DNA of 64,000 bases from assembly GCF_003007685.1 (NCBI RefSeq), contig NZ_PXNN01000011.1:496001-560000 (forward strand), given 5' to 3'. Below the pieces are notes generated by a model that was not told the origin of the DNA, ran no database searches, and saw only the letters and a program-made list of their open reading frames with translations. Made by a program: the position numbers and the translations under genes. The number at the start of each line of letters is the position of its first letter. The first letter of the stretch is position 1. Source of the stretch: Marinobacter halophilus (GTDB lineage: Bacteria; Pseudomonadota; Gammaproteobacteria; Pseudomonadales; Oleiphilaceae). This document shows positions 28,064-37,198 of the stretch, piece by piece.

Positions 28064-28078
28064 CTGCTAGACTAGCAG
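28064..28078. promoter_or_regulatory. Palindrome in the divergent DUF3530/rpe promoter region
   Basis: Perfect 7-bp inverted repeat (CTGCTAG, one base, CTAGCAG). It overlaps a -10-like hexamer for rpe (TAGACT, 28068-28073) and lies 7 bp before the DUF3530 start, so a bound protein could control both directions. No matching regulator is known to me. Confidence 0.35.
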
Positions 28079-28122
28079 GGTTCCTGTGCAACCGATAATT
28101 CACCTGATCGAGAGAGCCCTTG

Positions 28123-28809
28123 ATGAACCCTTTTCTGATTGCCCCATCCATCCTCTCTGCCGATTTCGCCCGTCTTGGCGAGGAAGTCGATAACGTACTG
28201 GCAGCCGGTGCCGATGTAGTGCACTTCGACGTGATGGACAATCATTATGTCCCCAACCTGACCATCGGGCCCATGGTGTGTGAGGCACTGCGCAAGCACG
28301 GAGTCACCGCACCGATTGATGTGCATCTGATGGTGTCGCCGGTGGACGATCTGATCCGCATGTTCATTGATGCCGGGGCCAGCTACATCACTTTTCACCC
28401 CGAGGCCTCCAATCACGTCGACCGCTCCCTGCAGCTGATCCGGGACGGTGGCTGCAAGGCCGGGCTGGTGTTTAACCCCGCCACCTCGCTTAGCCACATG
28501 GATCACGTGATGGACAAACTCGACATGGTGCTGATGATGTCGGTCAACCCGGGTTTCGGTGGCCAGAAGTTCATTCCCGGCACCCTGGACAAGCTGCGCG
28601 AAGCCCGCAAGCGTATTGATGCCAGCAACTACAACATCCGCCTGGAAATCGACGGTGGCGTCAAGGTCGACAACATTCGTGACATCGCCGAAGCCGGCGC
28701 CGACACCTTTGTCGCTGGTTCTGCCATCTTCAATACCCCGGACTACAAAACCACCATCGACGCGATGCGCGAAGAGCTGGAGCAGGCCCGCAAGGTCATC
28801 GGCGGATGA
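28123..28809 (+). CDS. rpe: Ribulose-phosphate 3-epimerase
   Basis: 228-aa TIM-barrel enzyme interconverting ribulose-5-phosphate and xylulose-5-phosphate in the pentose phosphate pathway. It has [17 protein letters not shown], the metal and catalytic [24 protein letters not shown]-type [26 protein letters not shown] and [10 protein letters not shown]. The ATG at 28123 is used; a TTG directly before it is less likely. GAGAG is a fair ribosome-binding site. Overlaps gph by 4 bp. Confidence 0.96.
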   Translation: MNPFLIAPSILSADFARLGEEVDNVLAAGADVVHFDVMDNHYVPNLTIGPMVCEALRKHGVTAPIDVHLMVSPVDDLIRMFIDAGASYITFHPEASNHVDRSLQLIRDGGCKAGLVFNPATSLSHMDHVMDKLDMVLMMSVNPGFGGQKFIPGTLDKLREARKRIDASNYNIRLEIDGGVKVDNIRDIAEAGADTFVAGSAIFNTPDYKTTIDAMREELEQARKVIGG

Positions 28810-29495
28810 GTCTTAAAGGCCTGTTCAACGCCCGCTGGCCTGGCTGTGCCCTGTTTGATCTGGACGGCACGCTGGTCGACAGTGCGCCCGATCTCGCAGC
28901 GGCGGTGGATCAGATGCTGGCCCACCTGGGTCGGAGCCCGGCCGGATTGGCGAACGTGCGCAACTGGGTGGGTAATGGCTCCGGCGTCCTGGTACGCCGG
29001 GCACTGGCTCGCCAGGTCGACTGGGAGCCACCCGCGGCGAAAGACGATGCGCTCTATAACGATGCTATGGCGATTTTCTATCACGCCTACCGGCAACTGA
29101 ATGGCCAGCAAGCCGCTGTGTTTGACGGCGTAACCGATTGCCTGGCGCACCTGAAAACCCTGGGCTGTCGAATGGCGGTGGTCACCAACAAACCGGACCA
29201 GTTCGTGGCACCTTTGCTGCAGCAGACCGGGCTTGAGCAATACTTTGAGGTGATCGTAGGCGGTGACACCCTGGCCGTCAAAAAACCAGACCCAGCGCCA
29301 CTGGTGCACGCCATGGAACAGCTGGGCGGGACCCGGGGCACCACCGTGATGGTGGGTGACTCTGTGGCCGACGTCAGCGCCGCCCGCGCGGCCGGCATAC
29401 CCTGCGTCGCGGTTCGCTACGGCTACAACTTCGGCAGTTCTGTCGACAGCCTCGGCGCAGATGCGGTGGTTGATTCGCTGACTGAGCTTTTGTAA
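28806..29495 (+). CDS. gph: Phosphoglycolate phosphatase (HAD superfamily)
   Basis: 229-aa HAD hydrolase that removes 2-phosphoglycolate formed in DNA repair and oxidation. HAD motif I is [18 protein letters not shown], motif II is VVTNKP, motif III is in [13 protein letters not shown] and motif IV is [17 protein letters not shown]. The ATGA overlap with rpe and the 31-bp distance to trpE give the rpe-gph-trpE order also known in pseudomonads. Confidence 0.94.
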   Translation: MSLKGLFNARWPGCALFDLDGTLVDSAPDLAAAVDQMLAHLGRSPAGLANVRNWVGNGSGVLVRRALARQVDWEPPAAKDDALYNDAMAIFYHAYRQLNGQQAAVFDGVTDCLAHLKTLGCRMAVVTNKPDQFVAPLLQQTGLEQYFEVIVGGDTLAVKKPDPAPLVHAMEQLGGTRGTTVMVGDSVADVSAARAAGIPCVAVRYGYNFGSSVDSLGADAVVDSLTELL

Positions 29496-29526
29496 ACATG
29501 CAGATCCGACTTCAGGAAACCGAGAC

Positions 29527-31014
29527 ATGACACCCGAGCAATTTTCCGGGCTCGCCCAGGCCGGCTACAATCGTATTCCCGTTTATCGGGAGGTGCTGGC
29601 AGACCTGGACACGCCCCTGAGCACCTACCTGAAACTGGCCAGCGGCCCGTACTCCTATCTGTTCGAGTCGGTTCAAGGTGGAGAGAAATGGGGTCGCTAC
29701 TCCATCATCGGTTTGCCAAGTCAGGAAGTCCTGAAAGTCTTCGATCATCGCATTGAAGTGAGCCGCCATGGCGAGCTGGTGGAGCAGGCCGAGGTCGACG
29801 ATCCGCTGGCCTTTGTCGACGAATACCAGCAGCGTTTCCACGCCCCGGATCTGCCCGAACTGCCCCGTTTCAACGGCGGCCTGGTCGGCTACTTCGGCTA
29901 CGACACCGTGCGTTACATTGAAAAGCGCCTGCGCCAGAGCTGCCCGCCCGACAAGATTGGCACCCCGGACATCCTGCTGATGGTGTCGGACGAAATCGTG
30001 GTGTTCGACAACCTGCGCGGCAAGCTGCACCTGATTGTGCACGTCGACCCGGCCGTGGATGGAGCCTACCAACAGGCCCAGGCCCGCATCGACGAACTGG
30101 AAAGCCAGCTGCACCGGCAAACCACCAACGCCCCGCGCACCCCGGAACACCTGCGCGGCAAGGTGGTGGATGAAAGCGACTTTATTTCCGGCTTCAGCCA
30201 GGACAAATTCGAAGCCGCGGTCGACAAGATCAAAGGCTATGTGCTGGACGGCGACGTCATGCAGACCGTCATCTCCCAGCGCATGTCGATTCCCTTTGAA
30301 GCACCACCGCTGAATCTGTACCGGTCACTGCGGGTGCTGAACCCGTCGCCCTACATGTACTTCCTGGATCTGGAAGACTTCCACATTGTGGGCTCCTCGC
30401 CAGAAATCCTGGCCCGGGTCGAAGATGAGGAAGTCACTGTGCGGCCCATCGCCGGCACCCGCAAACGCGGCGCGACCGATGCCGAGGACAACGCCCTGGA
30501 GCGAGACCTGCTGGCCGACCCGAAAGAAATCGCCGAGCACCTGATGCTGATTGATCTGGGCCGTAACGACGCCGGTCGGGTCTCAGAAACCGGCACCGTC
30601 AAGCTTACCGACAAGATGATCGTCGAGCGCTATTCCCACGTGATGCACATCGTCTCCAACGTCACCGGCCGCCTGAAAGCCGGCACCAGTTGCCTGGACG
30701 TACTGCGCGCCACCCTGCCCGCCGGCACCCTGAGCGGCGCCCCGAAAATCCGGGCGATGGAAATCATCGACGAGCTGGAGCCGGTCAAACGCGGCGTGTA
30801 CGGCGGCGCCGTCGGCTACCTGTCGTTCAACGGCAACATGGACACCGCCATTGCCATCCGCACCGCGGTGATCAAAGACAACACCCTGCACATCCAGGCC
30901 GGTGCGGGCGTAGTCGCAGACTCGGTGCCGCGGCTGGAATGGAAAGAAACCATGAACAAAGGCCGCGCCATTTTCAAAGCGGTGGCCATGACCTATAACG
31001 ATTACGATCACTGA
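29527..31014 (+). CDS. trpE: Anthranilate synthase component I
   Basis: 495-aa enzyme that with TrpG makes anthranilate from chorismate, the first step of tryptophan synthesis. The N-terminal feedback site is represented by [18 protein letters not shown]; the chorismate-binding core includes VSQRMS-type [66 protein letters not shown] and [21 protein letters not shown] ribosome-binding site AGGAAACC precedes the start. No leader peptide or attenuator fits in the 31 bp after gph. Its partner trpG lies 2.8 kb downstream, beyond modABC. Confidence 0.97.
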   Translation: MTPEQFSGLAQAGYNRIPVYREVLADLDTPLSTYLKLASGPYSYLFESVQGGEKWGRYSIIGLPSQEVLKVFDHRIEVSRHGELVEQAEVDDPLAFVDEYQQRFHAPDLPELPRFNGGLVGYFGYDTVRYIEKRLRQSCPPDKIGTPDILLMVSDEIVVFDNLRGKLHLIVHVDPAVDGAYQQAQARIDELESQLHRQTTNAPRTPEHLRGKVVDESDFISGFSQDKFEAAVDKIKGYVLDGDVMQTVISQRMSIPFEAPPLNLYRSLRVLNPSPYMYFLDLEDFHIVGSSPEILARVEDEEVTVRPIAGTRKRGATDAEDNALERDLLADPKEIAEHLMLIDLGRNDAGRVSETGTVKLTDKMIVERYSHVMHIVSNVTGRLKAGTSCLDVLRATLPAGTLSGAPKIRAMEIIDELEPVKRGVYGGAVGYLSFNGNMDTAIAIRTAVIKDNTLHIQAGAGVVADSVPRLEWKETMNKGRAIFKAVAMTYNDYDH

Positions 31015-31054
31015 GGCCGCAGTCCGGCCGCGCACGCTCCTTCGGAGACCGAGC

Positions 31055-31822
31055 ATGTCGTTACTTGCCAGATCCGGCCAACGGATCGCCTTGCTGATGC
31101 TGGTATTGTTCACCACACACCTGCACGCCAGCGGCCCCCTGCGCATCGCGGCAGCGTCTGATCTGCGTTATGCACTCGATGACATTGTGGATCTGTACCG
31201 CACAGCCAACCCAGACGCGGCCATTGAGGTGATCTACGGCTCCTCCGGCAAGATGACCACCCAGATCATCAACGGCGCGCCCTACGACCTTTTCTTTTCC
31301 GCCGACATTTCTTTCCCGGAAAGGCTCAAAGCCGAAGGCCTGACCAGTTCCGAGCCGGCGGTCTACGCCCTTGGCCGCATCGTGATCTGGAGCAACACGG
31401 TGAACGCCGTCGGCCTCACCCTGGAAGACCTGGCGTCAGACGCCGTCACCCGAATCGCCATCGCCCAACCGGCGCACGCGCCTTACGGCCTGCGTGCCAA
31501 AGAGGCCATGCAATCCGCCGGGGTGTGGCAGGCGGTGCAACGCAAACTGGTGTTTGGTGAGAACATTGCCCACACCGCCCAGATGGTCGAATCGGGCGCC
31601 GCTCAGGTGGGTATCATTGCGTTGTCTCTGGCCCGGTTTCCCGAGCTGGCAAAGCACGGGCACCACCTGATCGACAACGCCCTGCATAACCCGTTGACCC
31701 AGGGCTATGTGGTCACCAAACGCGGCGGCAATAAAGCCGAGGCCATGGCGTTTGCCGGGTTTATGGCTACCGGGCAGGCGCACAACATCATGACCCGCTA
31801 CGGCTTTATCATGCCGGAGTAG
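31055..31822 (+). CDS. modA: Molybdate ABC transporter substrate-binding protein ModA
   Basis: 255-aa periplasmic molybdate (and tungstate) binding protein. It has a signal peptide (to about residue 25, HLHASG) and the family pattern LRIAAASDLRYALDDIV, YGSSGKMTTQIINGAPYDLFFSADISFPERL, and IAQPAHAPYGLRAKEAM, then GEN(I)AHTAQMVESGAAQVGI. It begins 40 bp after trpE and heads the modABC operon. No modE regulator gene or molybdenum-cofactor riboswitch is visible upstream. Confidence 0.94.
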   Translation: MSLLARSGQRIALLMLVLFTTHLHASGPLRIAAASDLRYALDDIVDLYRTANPDAAIEVIYGSSGKMTTQIINGAPYDLFFSADISFPERLKAEGLTSSEPAVYALGRIVIWSNTVNAVGLTLEDLASDAVTRIAIAQPAHAPYGLRAKEAMQSAGVWQAVQRKLVFGENIAHTAQMVESGAAQVGIIALSLARFPELAKHGHHLIDNALHNPLTQGYVVTKRGGNKAEAMAFAGFMATGQAHNIMTRYGFIMPE

Positions 31823-31861
31823 GCAATGCCACCGTACCGTTTCTGGCAGTAAGGGAAGCCC

Positions 31862-32548
31862 ATGTTCACACTCGGACCCGCCGAATGGCAGGCCATCGAG
31901 GTCACCTTCCGGTTGTGCCTGTACACCACCATCATCCTGCTGGTGCTGGCCATGCCCCTGGCCTGGTGGCTGGCCAAAGGTCGCTCCTATGCCCGGGTGG
32001 TGGTGCAGGCGGTGGTCGCCCTGCCCCTGGTGCTGCCACCAACCGTGCTCGGCTTTTACCTGTTGATGGCACTCGGGCCGCGAGGGGTTGTCGGCAAAAC
32101 GCTCGAAGACCTGGGTTTCCATCATCTCGCCTTTTCCTTTGAAGGCATTCTGATCGCCTCGGTCATCTACTCCATGCCTTTTGCCGTGCAGCCATTGACG
32201 GAAGCCTTCAGCAACCTCGGCCGGCGCCCGGTCGAAGTGGCCAGCAGCCTCGGCGCCGGCGCTCTGGACCGGTTCCGCACGGTAATCTTGCCACTGACCC
32301 GCGGCGGCTTTGTGGTCGCCGCCACCCTGACCTTTGCCCACACCCTGGGCGAATTCGGCGTCATCCTGATGCTCGGTGGCAGCATCCCCGGCGAGACCAA
32401 GGTGCTGTCGGTGCTGATCTACGACCACGCCGAGGGCATGAATTACGCCGCCGCCCACAGCCTGTCACTGATGCTGCTGATCTTCGCCTTCATCACCCTG
32501 TTTGTGGTGTACAGCATCACCCGCCGCTTTCGGGTGGCCAGCGTATGA
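31862..32548 (+). CDS. modB: Molybdate ABC transporter permease ModB
   Basis: 228-aa inner-membrane permease with about five transmembrane helices and the cytoplasmic EAA-type loop that docks on ModC (VEVASSLGAGALDRFRTVILPLTRGG). Other family segments are PLVLPPTVLGFYLL and FAHTLGEFGVILMLGGSIPGET. AAGGGA precedes the start. Lies 39 bp after modA and overlaps modC by 4 bp. Confidence 0.95.
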   Translation: MFTLGPAEWQAIEVTFRLCLYTTIILLVLAMPLAWWLAKGRSYARVVVQAVVALPLVLPPTVLGFYLLMALGPRGVVGKTLEDLGFHHLAFSFEGILIASVIYSMPFAVQPLTEAFSNLGRRPVEVASSLGAGALDRFRTVILPLTRGGFVVAATLTFAHTLGEFGVILMLGGSIPGETKVLSVLIYDHAEGMNYAAAHSLSLMLLIFAFITLFVVYSITRRFRVASV

Positions 32549-33618
32549 ACCTTCAGGTTCAGGCCCGGCTGCGCTACGGCGAGGATTTTGAACTCAACGT
32601 TGACCACGAGTTGCCCCTTGAGGGCGTGACCGGGCTGTTTGGCCGCTCCGGTTGTGGCAAAACGTCCCTGCTGCGTCTGATTGCCGGCCTGGAACGGGCC
32701 AAAGGCGCCACTGTGCGGTTTGGCGACCAGTGCTGGCAGCAGGGCCGGGCCTTCGTGCCCCTGCACAAACGCCGGATCGGCCTGGTGTTTCAGGAGCACA
32801 GCCTGTTGCCGCACCTGTCGGTGCAGGACAACCTGCTTTACGGCTATAAACGGACGCCGGCAGCCCTGCGCCGTTTGCACCCACCCGAAGTGACCGCCAT
32901 GCTCGGCATTGACGACCTGCTCAACCGACGCATCGATCAGCTCTCCGGGGGCCAGCGCCAGCGGGTGTCATTGGGCCGGGCACTACTGATCAGCCCGCAG
33001 TTGCTGCTGCTCGACGAGCCCATGGCGGCCCTCGACACTCAGACCAAACGCGAGATCATGCCGTTTCTGGGCCGCATGGCGGCGGAGTCGGGGGTACCGA
33101 TCATTATGGTCAGCCACTCCCCGGATGAGATCCAACGCCTGGCAGACCGGATTGCATTCATGCAGAACGGCCGGATACAGTGCATTGAAACCCTGCACCA
33201 GTCCCTCGCCCGACCGGACTCACCGCTGTTTGAAGATGCCGGCGCCGTGTCGGTGCTGGAGGGCGCTCTGGGCGACACCGAAGAAGACGGAGTCCGGCCG
33301 TTTGGTCCGCCGGAGGCAAGATTGTGGGTGCCCAATGTCACGCAGGCGCCGGCGAAACCAAATCTTCGGCTGCGCATCCTGGCCCGGGACGTCAGTCTGT
33401 CGCTAGTCAATCCCCAGCAGATCAGCATCCAGAATCAACTGCTGGTAACCATCGAGCGCATCGATGCGCCCAGAGACAACCGCTGCGTGGTGGCCTGTCG
33501 CACCGAGGACGGCCAACTGGTGTTGGCCGAAATCACCGCACGGGCGGTGCGCCAGCTCGGCCTTGAAACCGGAACCCGGCTTTATGCACTGATCAAGTCG
33601 GTGGCTTTGCTGGAATGA
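32545..33618 (+). CDS. modC: Molybdate ABC transporter ATP-binding protein ModC
   Basis: 357-aa ATPase. Walker A is GRSGCGKTSLLRLIAGLE, the Q-loop region is VFQEHSLLPHLSVQDNL, the signature is LSGGQRQRVSLGRALL and Walker B is LLLLDEPMAALD, followed by the switch His in IIMVSHSPDEI. The C-terminal part (about 290-355) is the MOP-like molybdate-binding regulatory domain (LRILARDVSLSLVNP). Start overlaps the modB stop (ATGA). Confidence 0.96.
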   Translation: MNLQVQARLRYGEDFELNVDHELPLEGVTGLFGRSGCGKTSLLRLIAGLERAKGATVRFGDQCWQQGRAFVPLHKRRIGLVFQEHSLLPHLSVQDNLLYGYKRTPAALRRLHPPEVTAMLGIDDLLNRRIDQLSGGQRQRVSLGRALLISPQLLLLDEPMAALDTQTKREIMPFLGRMAAESGVPIIMVSHSPDEIQRLADRIAFMQNGRIQCIETLHQSLARPDSPLFEDAGAVSVLEGALGDTEEDGVRPFGPPEARLWVPNVTQAPAKPNLRLRILARDVSLSLVNPQQISIQNQLLVTIERIDAPRDNRCVVACRTEDGQLVLAEITARAVRQLGLETGTRLYALIKSVALLE

Positions 33619-33803
33619 GACGGCAATGCCACCTGGTCAGTTTTCACCCCGGCAACCCGTTATTGTACCGGGGCCGGCAGGCTGCAATAATCCTCATTCG
33701 GTTTACCGCACACTCCAGGCCACAACCACTGTGCATAATCTCGTGAGCAACACCGCCAGCGTGGCGATAAAATCCATTGATCAAACGGACGGTTAGAATC
33801 GCT

Positions 33804-34382
33804 ATGCTGCTAATGATCGACAACTACGATTCCTTTACCTACAACGTCGTTCAGTATCTGGCCGAGCTGGGTGCCGATGTGCAGGTGTACCGGAACGACG
33901 ACATCACCATCGAGCAGATCGAGGCCCTGAAGCCCGAGCGCCTGGTGGTGTCTCCGGGGCCCTGCACACCGAACGAAGCCGGCATCTCCATGGACGCCAT
34001 CCGCCACTTTGCGGGCAAGCTGCCGATCCTCGGCATTTGTCTGGGCCACCAGGCCATCGGCCAGGTATTTGGCGGCGACATCATCCGGGCCGGGCGAGTC
34101 ATGCACGGCAAGGTATCGGCGGTATACCACGAAGACACCGGCGTTTTCCGGGGCTTGAGCAATCCTGTCCAGGCCACCCGTTACCACAGTCTGGTGATCG
34201 ACAAGAATACCCTGCCGGAGTGCCTCGAAGTCACTGCCTGGACCCGCAACGACGACGGCTCCATCGAAGAAATCATGGGCGTTCGCCACAAAACCCTGCC
34301 CATTGAAGGCGTGCAGTTCCACCCCGAGTCCATCATGACCGAGCAGGGCCACGAACTGCTGCGCAACTTCCTGAGATCATAA
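33804..34382 (+). CDS. trpG: Anthranilate synthase glutamine amidotransferase component
   Basis: 192-aa class I glutamine amidotransferase that supplies ammonia to TrpE. It has [32 protein letters not shown], the nucleophile Cys in [17 protein letters not shown] and the His/Glu pair in [21 protein letters not shown]. The ATG at 33804 gives the usual N-terminus; an in-frame TTG at 33777 would add nine residues. The 185 bp before it hold no gene. A 14-bp gap leads to trpD. Confidence 0.96.
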   Translation: MLLMIDNYDSFTYNVVQYLAELGADVQVYRNDDITIEQIEALKPERLVVSPGPCTPNEAGISMDAIRHFAGKLPILGICLGHQAIGQVFGGDIIRAGRVMHGKVSAVYHEDTGVFRGLSNPVQATRYHSLVIDKNTLPECLEVTAWTRNDDGSIEEIMGVRHKTLPIEGVQFHPESIMTEQGHELLRNFLRS

Positions 34383-34396
34383 CAAGAGGCCGAGCC

Positions 34397-35425
34397 ATGG
34401 ACATGAAACAAGCACTCAACCGCATCGCGTCCAACCTGGACCTGTCCCGGGAAGAGATGAAAGACGTCATGCGCATCGTGATGAACGGCGAAGCCACCGA
34501 TGCCCAGATTGGCGCTTTTCTGATGGGCCTGCGCCTGAAAAGTGAAACCATTGACGAGATCACCGGCGCCACCGAAGTCATGCGCGAGCTGGCCACCGGC
34601 GTGACCGTTAACGCCGAGCCACTGGTAGATATCGTCGGCACCGGTGGCGACGGTGCCAATCTGTTCAACGTATCGTCGGCTGCCTCATTCGTGGTGGCGG
34701 CCGCCGGCGGGTTCGTCGCCAAACACGGCAACCGGGGCGTATCCTCCAAGAGCGGCAGCGCCGATCTGATCGAGAAAGCCGGCATCAATCTGAACATGAA
34801 GCCGGAAGAAGTGGCCCGCTGCGTAGAGCAGATCGGCGTCGGCTTCATGTTTGCGCCGGCCCACCATGGCGCCATGAAACACGCCATTGGCCCCCGCAAG
34901 GAACTGGGCTGTCGCACGATTTTCAATATACTCGGCCCGATGACCAACCCGGCCGGCGTGAAGCGTCAATTGATCGGTGTCTTCTCTCGCGAACTGTGCC
35001 GGCCGATGGCGGAAGTGCTGCAACGGCTCGGCGCCGAGCACATCATGGTGGTGCATTCCAAAGACGGCCTGGATGAAATCAGCCTGGCATCGTCTACCCA
35101 CGTGGCGGAGCTGAAAAACGGCGAAATCACCGAGTACGATCTGACGCCGGAAGACCTTGGCATCAAAAGCCAGTCGCTGGTGGGCCTGTCAGTGGATGGT
35201 GCCGATGAATCCCTGAAGCTGATCAGGGCCGCGTTTGGCCGCCAGCACGACGAAACTACCGAGAAAGCCCGCGACATGATCGCCCTGAACGCAGGCGCCG
35301 CCATCTACATTGCCGGCCTGGCCAGAACGCCCAAAGAAGGGGTCGACATGGCGTTGGACGCCATGGGCTCTGGTCTGGCTGCCGGCAAGATGTCCGAGCT
35401 GGCTGATTTTTCACAGTGCTTTTAA
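34397..35425 (+). CDS. trpD: Anthranilate phosphoribosyltransferase
   Basis: 342-aa enzyme joining anthranilate and phosphoribosyl pyrophosphate. It has the helical N-terminal domain ([32 protein letters not shown]), the PRPP-binding [41 protein letters not shown] and [27 protein letters not shown] lies before the start. Follows trpG by 14 bp. A palindromic element separates it from trpC. Confidence 0.97.
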   Translation: MDMKQALNRIASNLDLSREEMKDVMRIVMNGEATDAQIGAFLMGLRLKSETIDEITGATEVMRELATGVTVNAEPLVDIVGTGGDGANLFNVSSAASFVVAAAGGFVAKHGNRGVSSKSGSADLIEKAGINLNMKPEEVARCVEQIGVGFMFAPAHHGAMKHAIGPRKELGCRTIFNILGPMTNPAGVKRQLIGVFSRELCRPMAEVLQRLGAEHIMVVHSKDGLDEISLASSTHVAELKNGEITEYDLTPEDLGIKSQSLVGLSVDGADESLKLIRAAFGRQHDETTEKARDMIALNAGAAIYIAGLARTPKEGVDMALDAMGSGLAAGKMSELADFSQCF

Positions 35426-35453
35426 GACCACACATTTAATCTCCCAGCCGGAC

Positions 35454-35565
35454 GACCGGCTGCGGGAAGGCTTGCCAAAACACGCCCACAAGTACGTCCC
35501 TGTAGGGCTTGACTGTAGCCATCCATGGCTACAGACAGTTTTGGCAAGCCTTCCCGCAGTCGGTC
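35454..35565. repeat. Long palindromic (REP/MITE-like) element between trpD and trpC
   Basis: The outer arms pair perfectly over 21 bp (35461-35481 starting TGCGGGAAGG, with 35538-35558 ending CCTTCCCGCA) and extend outward for seven more pairs including one G-T (35454-35460 with 35559-35565). Inside is a second perfect 9-bp hairpin (CTGTAGCCA, loop TCCA, TGGCTACAG; 35513-35534) and a short CCCTGTAGGG palindrome (35498-35507). There is no coding sequence in it. The structure is that of an extragenic palindromic element dropped into the trpD-trpC gap; it ends 24 bp before the trpC start. Confidence 0.8.
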
Positions 35566-35589
35566 TCGCATACATTATACGGGCCCGCT

Positions 35590-36411
35590 ATGACTGAACG
35601 ACATTTAGACAAGACGCCCACGATCCTGCGGAAAATCGTCGATCGCAAATGGCAAGAGATGGAAGAGCGTAAGCGGAAGGTTTCCATCGCAGACCTGAAA
35701 GCCATGGCCGGTGATCAAGCGCCGGCTCGCGGCTTTGCGCATGCACTTCGCTCGCGAATTGAAGCCAAAACGCCAGCGGTGATCGCCGAGATCAAAAAAG
35801 CCTCACCCAGCAAGGGCATTCTGCGGGATCCGTTTGAACCAGAACGCATTGCCGAAAGCTACGAGCAAGGCGGCGCGGCCTGCCTGTCGGTACTGACCGA
35901 CAAGGACTTCTTCCAGGGCCACGAAGACTATCTGAAAGCCGCCCGTGCCGCCTGCAGCCTGCCGGTGATTCGCAAGGATTTCATGGTGGCGCCGTATCAG
36001 GTCTATGAAAGCCGTGCCATCGGCGCGGATTGCATCCTGTTGATCGCCGCCTGCCTGAGCAAAGACCAGATGCAGGAACTCGAAGGCATTGCCCACGACA
36101 TCGGTCTGGATGTGTTGGTGGAAGTGCATGATGGCGAGGAAATGGACGATGCCCTCACCCTGAGCACCCAGCTGGTCGGCATCAACAATCGTAACCTGCA
36201 TAACTTTGAAGTGTCGCTGGAGACCACCTTCGAGCTGCACCAACGCATTTCTGCCGACCGCCTGACCATCACCGAAAGCGGCATCATGACCAGAAATGAC
36301 GTGGAAGCCATGACGGCCCGGGGTATCTACGGCTTTCTGGTCGGTGAATCCTTCATGCGAGCGCCAAAGCCCGGTGAAAAACTGAAAGAGCTTTTCTTCC
36401 CGGAAGACTAA
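35590..36411 (+). CDS. trpC: Indole-3-glycerol phosphate synthase
   Basis: 273-aa (beta-alpha)8 enzyme closing the indole ring from carboxyphenylaminodeoxyribulose phosphate. It has [20 protein letters not shown], the catalytic [78 protein letters not shown] and [11 protein letters not shown]. The ATG at 35590 gives the normal N-terminus; the open frame upstream runs into the palindromic element and is not coding. Its ribosome-binding site is poor, so coupling with trpD may have been weakened by that element. Confidence 0.96.
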   Translation: MTERHLDKTPTILRKIVDRKWQEMEERKRKVSIADLKAMAGDQAPARGFAHALRSRIEAKTPAVIAEIKKASPSKGILRDPFEPERIAESYEQGGAACLSVLTDKDFFQGHEDYLKAARAACSLPVIRKDFMVAPYQVYESRAIGADCILLIAACLSKDQMQELEGIAHDIGLDVLVEVHDGEEMDDALTLSTQLVGINNRNLHNFEVSLETTFELHQRISADRLTITESGIMTRNDVEAMTARGIYGFLVGESFMRAPKPGEKLKELFFPED

Positions 36412-36424
36412 CTCAGAAGTCTAG

Positions 36425-36460
36425 ACAGGACAGCGGGTACGGCCGTACCCGCTGTCCTGT
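36425..36460. terminator. Perfect 36-bp palindrome between convergent genes, probable terminator
   Basis: The sequence is a perfect self-complement: 18-bp arms starting ACAGGACAGC with no spacer. It lies between the convergent trpC and DUF4202 stops, where a bidirectional terminator is expected. As RNA it would form a very stable hairpin with a 4-base loop. Neither side has a T tract, so intrinsic termination is less certain than the position suggests. Confidence 0.55.
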
Positions 36461-36467
36461 GCACCGC

Positions 36468-37085
36468 TCAGGTCCCGGACTCTGACAAAGCTTCCTGCAA
36501 GAGCTCCAGCAGGTGCGCCGGCATCCCCTCCGCCAGCTTAAGCGCCGCCTCATGGCCACGGGGCGACATCTTGCCCCAGGTGCGGCGCACGATGGTCAGC
36601 CACTTCTCCCGCTCGTAATCCGGATTATCGCTGTAGAACCGGGCAAAATAACGCTCCAGAAACACCATGCAGGCGACATCTTCCAGCAACTGGGTATCCG
36701 GATCCTGACGCAGCTCGCGCTTGGTCAGGATGGTTTCTACCCGCTCGCACTCTTCTTGCGGATAACCGCACCGGGCCATGATTTCCGCCGCCCGCCGGCC
36801 GTGCATACGGCCGCAGGCCTGGCGCCACTGGTAATAGTTCTTGCGGCCTTCGGCATAGTCACCGCGCGGCATGGTCCAGCGCTCGATGTGCTGGGCCCGG
36901 CAGGCAATCTGCATACGCGCGGAGGCGGCCGGCTCCAACGCCAACAACCATCGCGTCATGTGCAGGCTGTAGGCATATTCCCTGGGTAACGCCTCGCCCT
37001 CCACCTGCTCCCGGTTAGGATCAGCAAGGTTGGCCTGATCAATCAATTCAAGGGCTTGTTCAAGTTTTTGCTGCTCGGTCATCAT
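36468..37085 (-). CDS. DUF4202 family protein
   Basis: 205-aa soluble protein of the DUF4202 family, whose function is not established. Visible segments: LEQALELIDQANLADPNREQVEG, YAYSLHMTRWLLALEPAAS, IACRAQHIERWTMPRGDYAEG and EDVACMVFLERYFARFY. The conserved His, Glu and Asp residues (HIERW, EDVACMVFLE) look like an HD-domain-style metal site, which is only suggestive. The start at 37085 has AGGA just upstream and avoids 12 poorly conserved residues. Confidence 0.8.
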   Translation of the reverse strand: MMTEQQKLEQALELIDQANLADPNREQVEGEALPREYAYSLHMTRWLLALEPAASARMQIACRAQHIERWTMPRGDYAEGRKNYYQWRQACGRMHGRRAAEIMARCGYPQEECERVETILTKRELRQDPDTQLLEDVACMVFLERYFARFYSDNPDYEREKWLTIVRRTWGKMSPRGHEAALKLAEGMPAHLLELLQEALSESGT

Positions 37086-37150
37086 GCTGTCCTGGTTCCG
37101 CCCTATTAAGAGGTAAGCCATTTACCCTATAGATCCGGGCAAAACTTTAG

Positions 37151-37180
37151 TTGAGAATTGCAATATATTGATAGTCAAAT
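37151..37180 (+). promoter_or_regulatory. Possible sigma-70 promoter for the diguanylate cyclase gene
   Basis: TTGAGA (37151-37156) is followed after 18 bp by TCAAAT (37175-37180), giving five of six and four of six matches. It is 19 bp before the start codon, so the transcript leader would be very short. The spacer contains the AT-rich palindrome CAATATATTG. Confidence 0.35.
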
Positions 37181-37198
37181 CACTTAAGGAGACGGCCG

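Noticed and set aside
29496..29526. Tryptophan leader peptide or attenuator before trpE
   Set aside because: Only 31 bp separate gph and trpE, with no Trp codon run or hairpin.
31436..32458. 340-codon antisense open frame over modA/modB
   Set aside because: His/Gly/Gln-rich with no signal, motif or ribosome-binding site, and it lies over two clearly recognised genes.
33640..33700. CCCCGG/CCGGGG hairpin after modC
   Set aside because: Six-base stem with a 15-base loop and no T run; could be chance in GC-rich DNA.
35509..35589. Upstream extension of trpC into the palindromic element
   Set aside because: The added 27 residues have no family likeness and are encoded by one arm of the palindrome.
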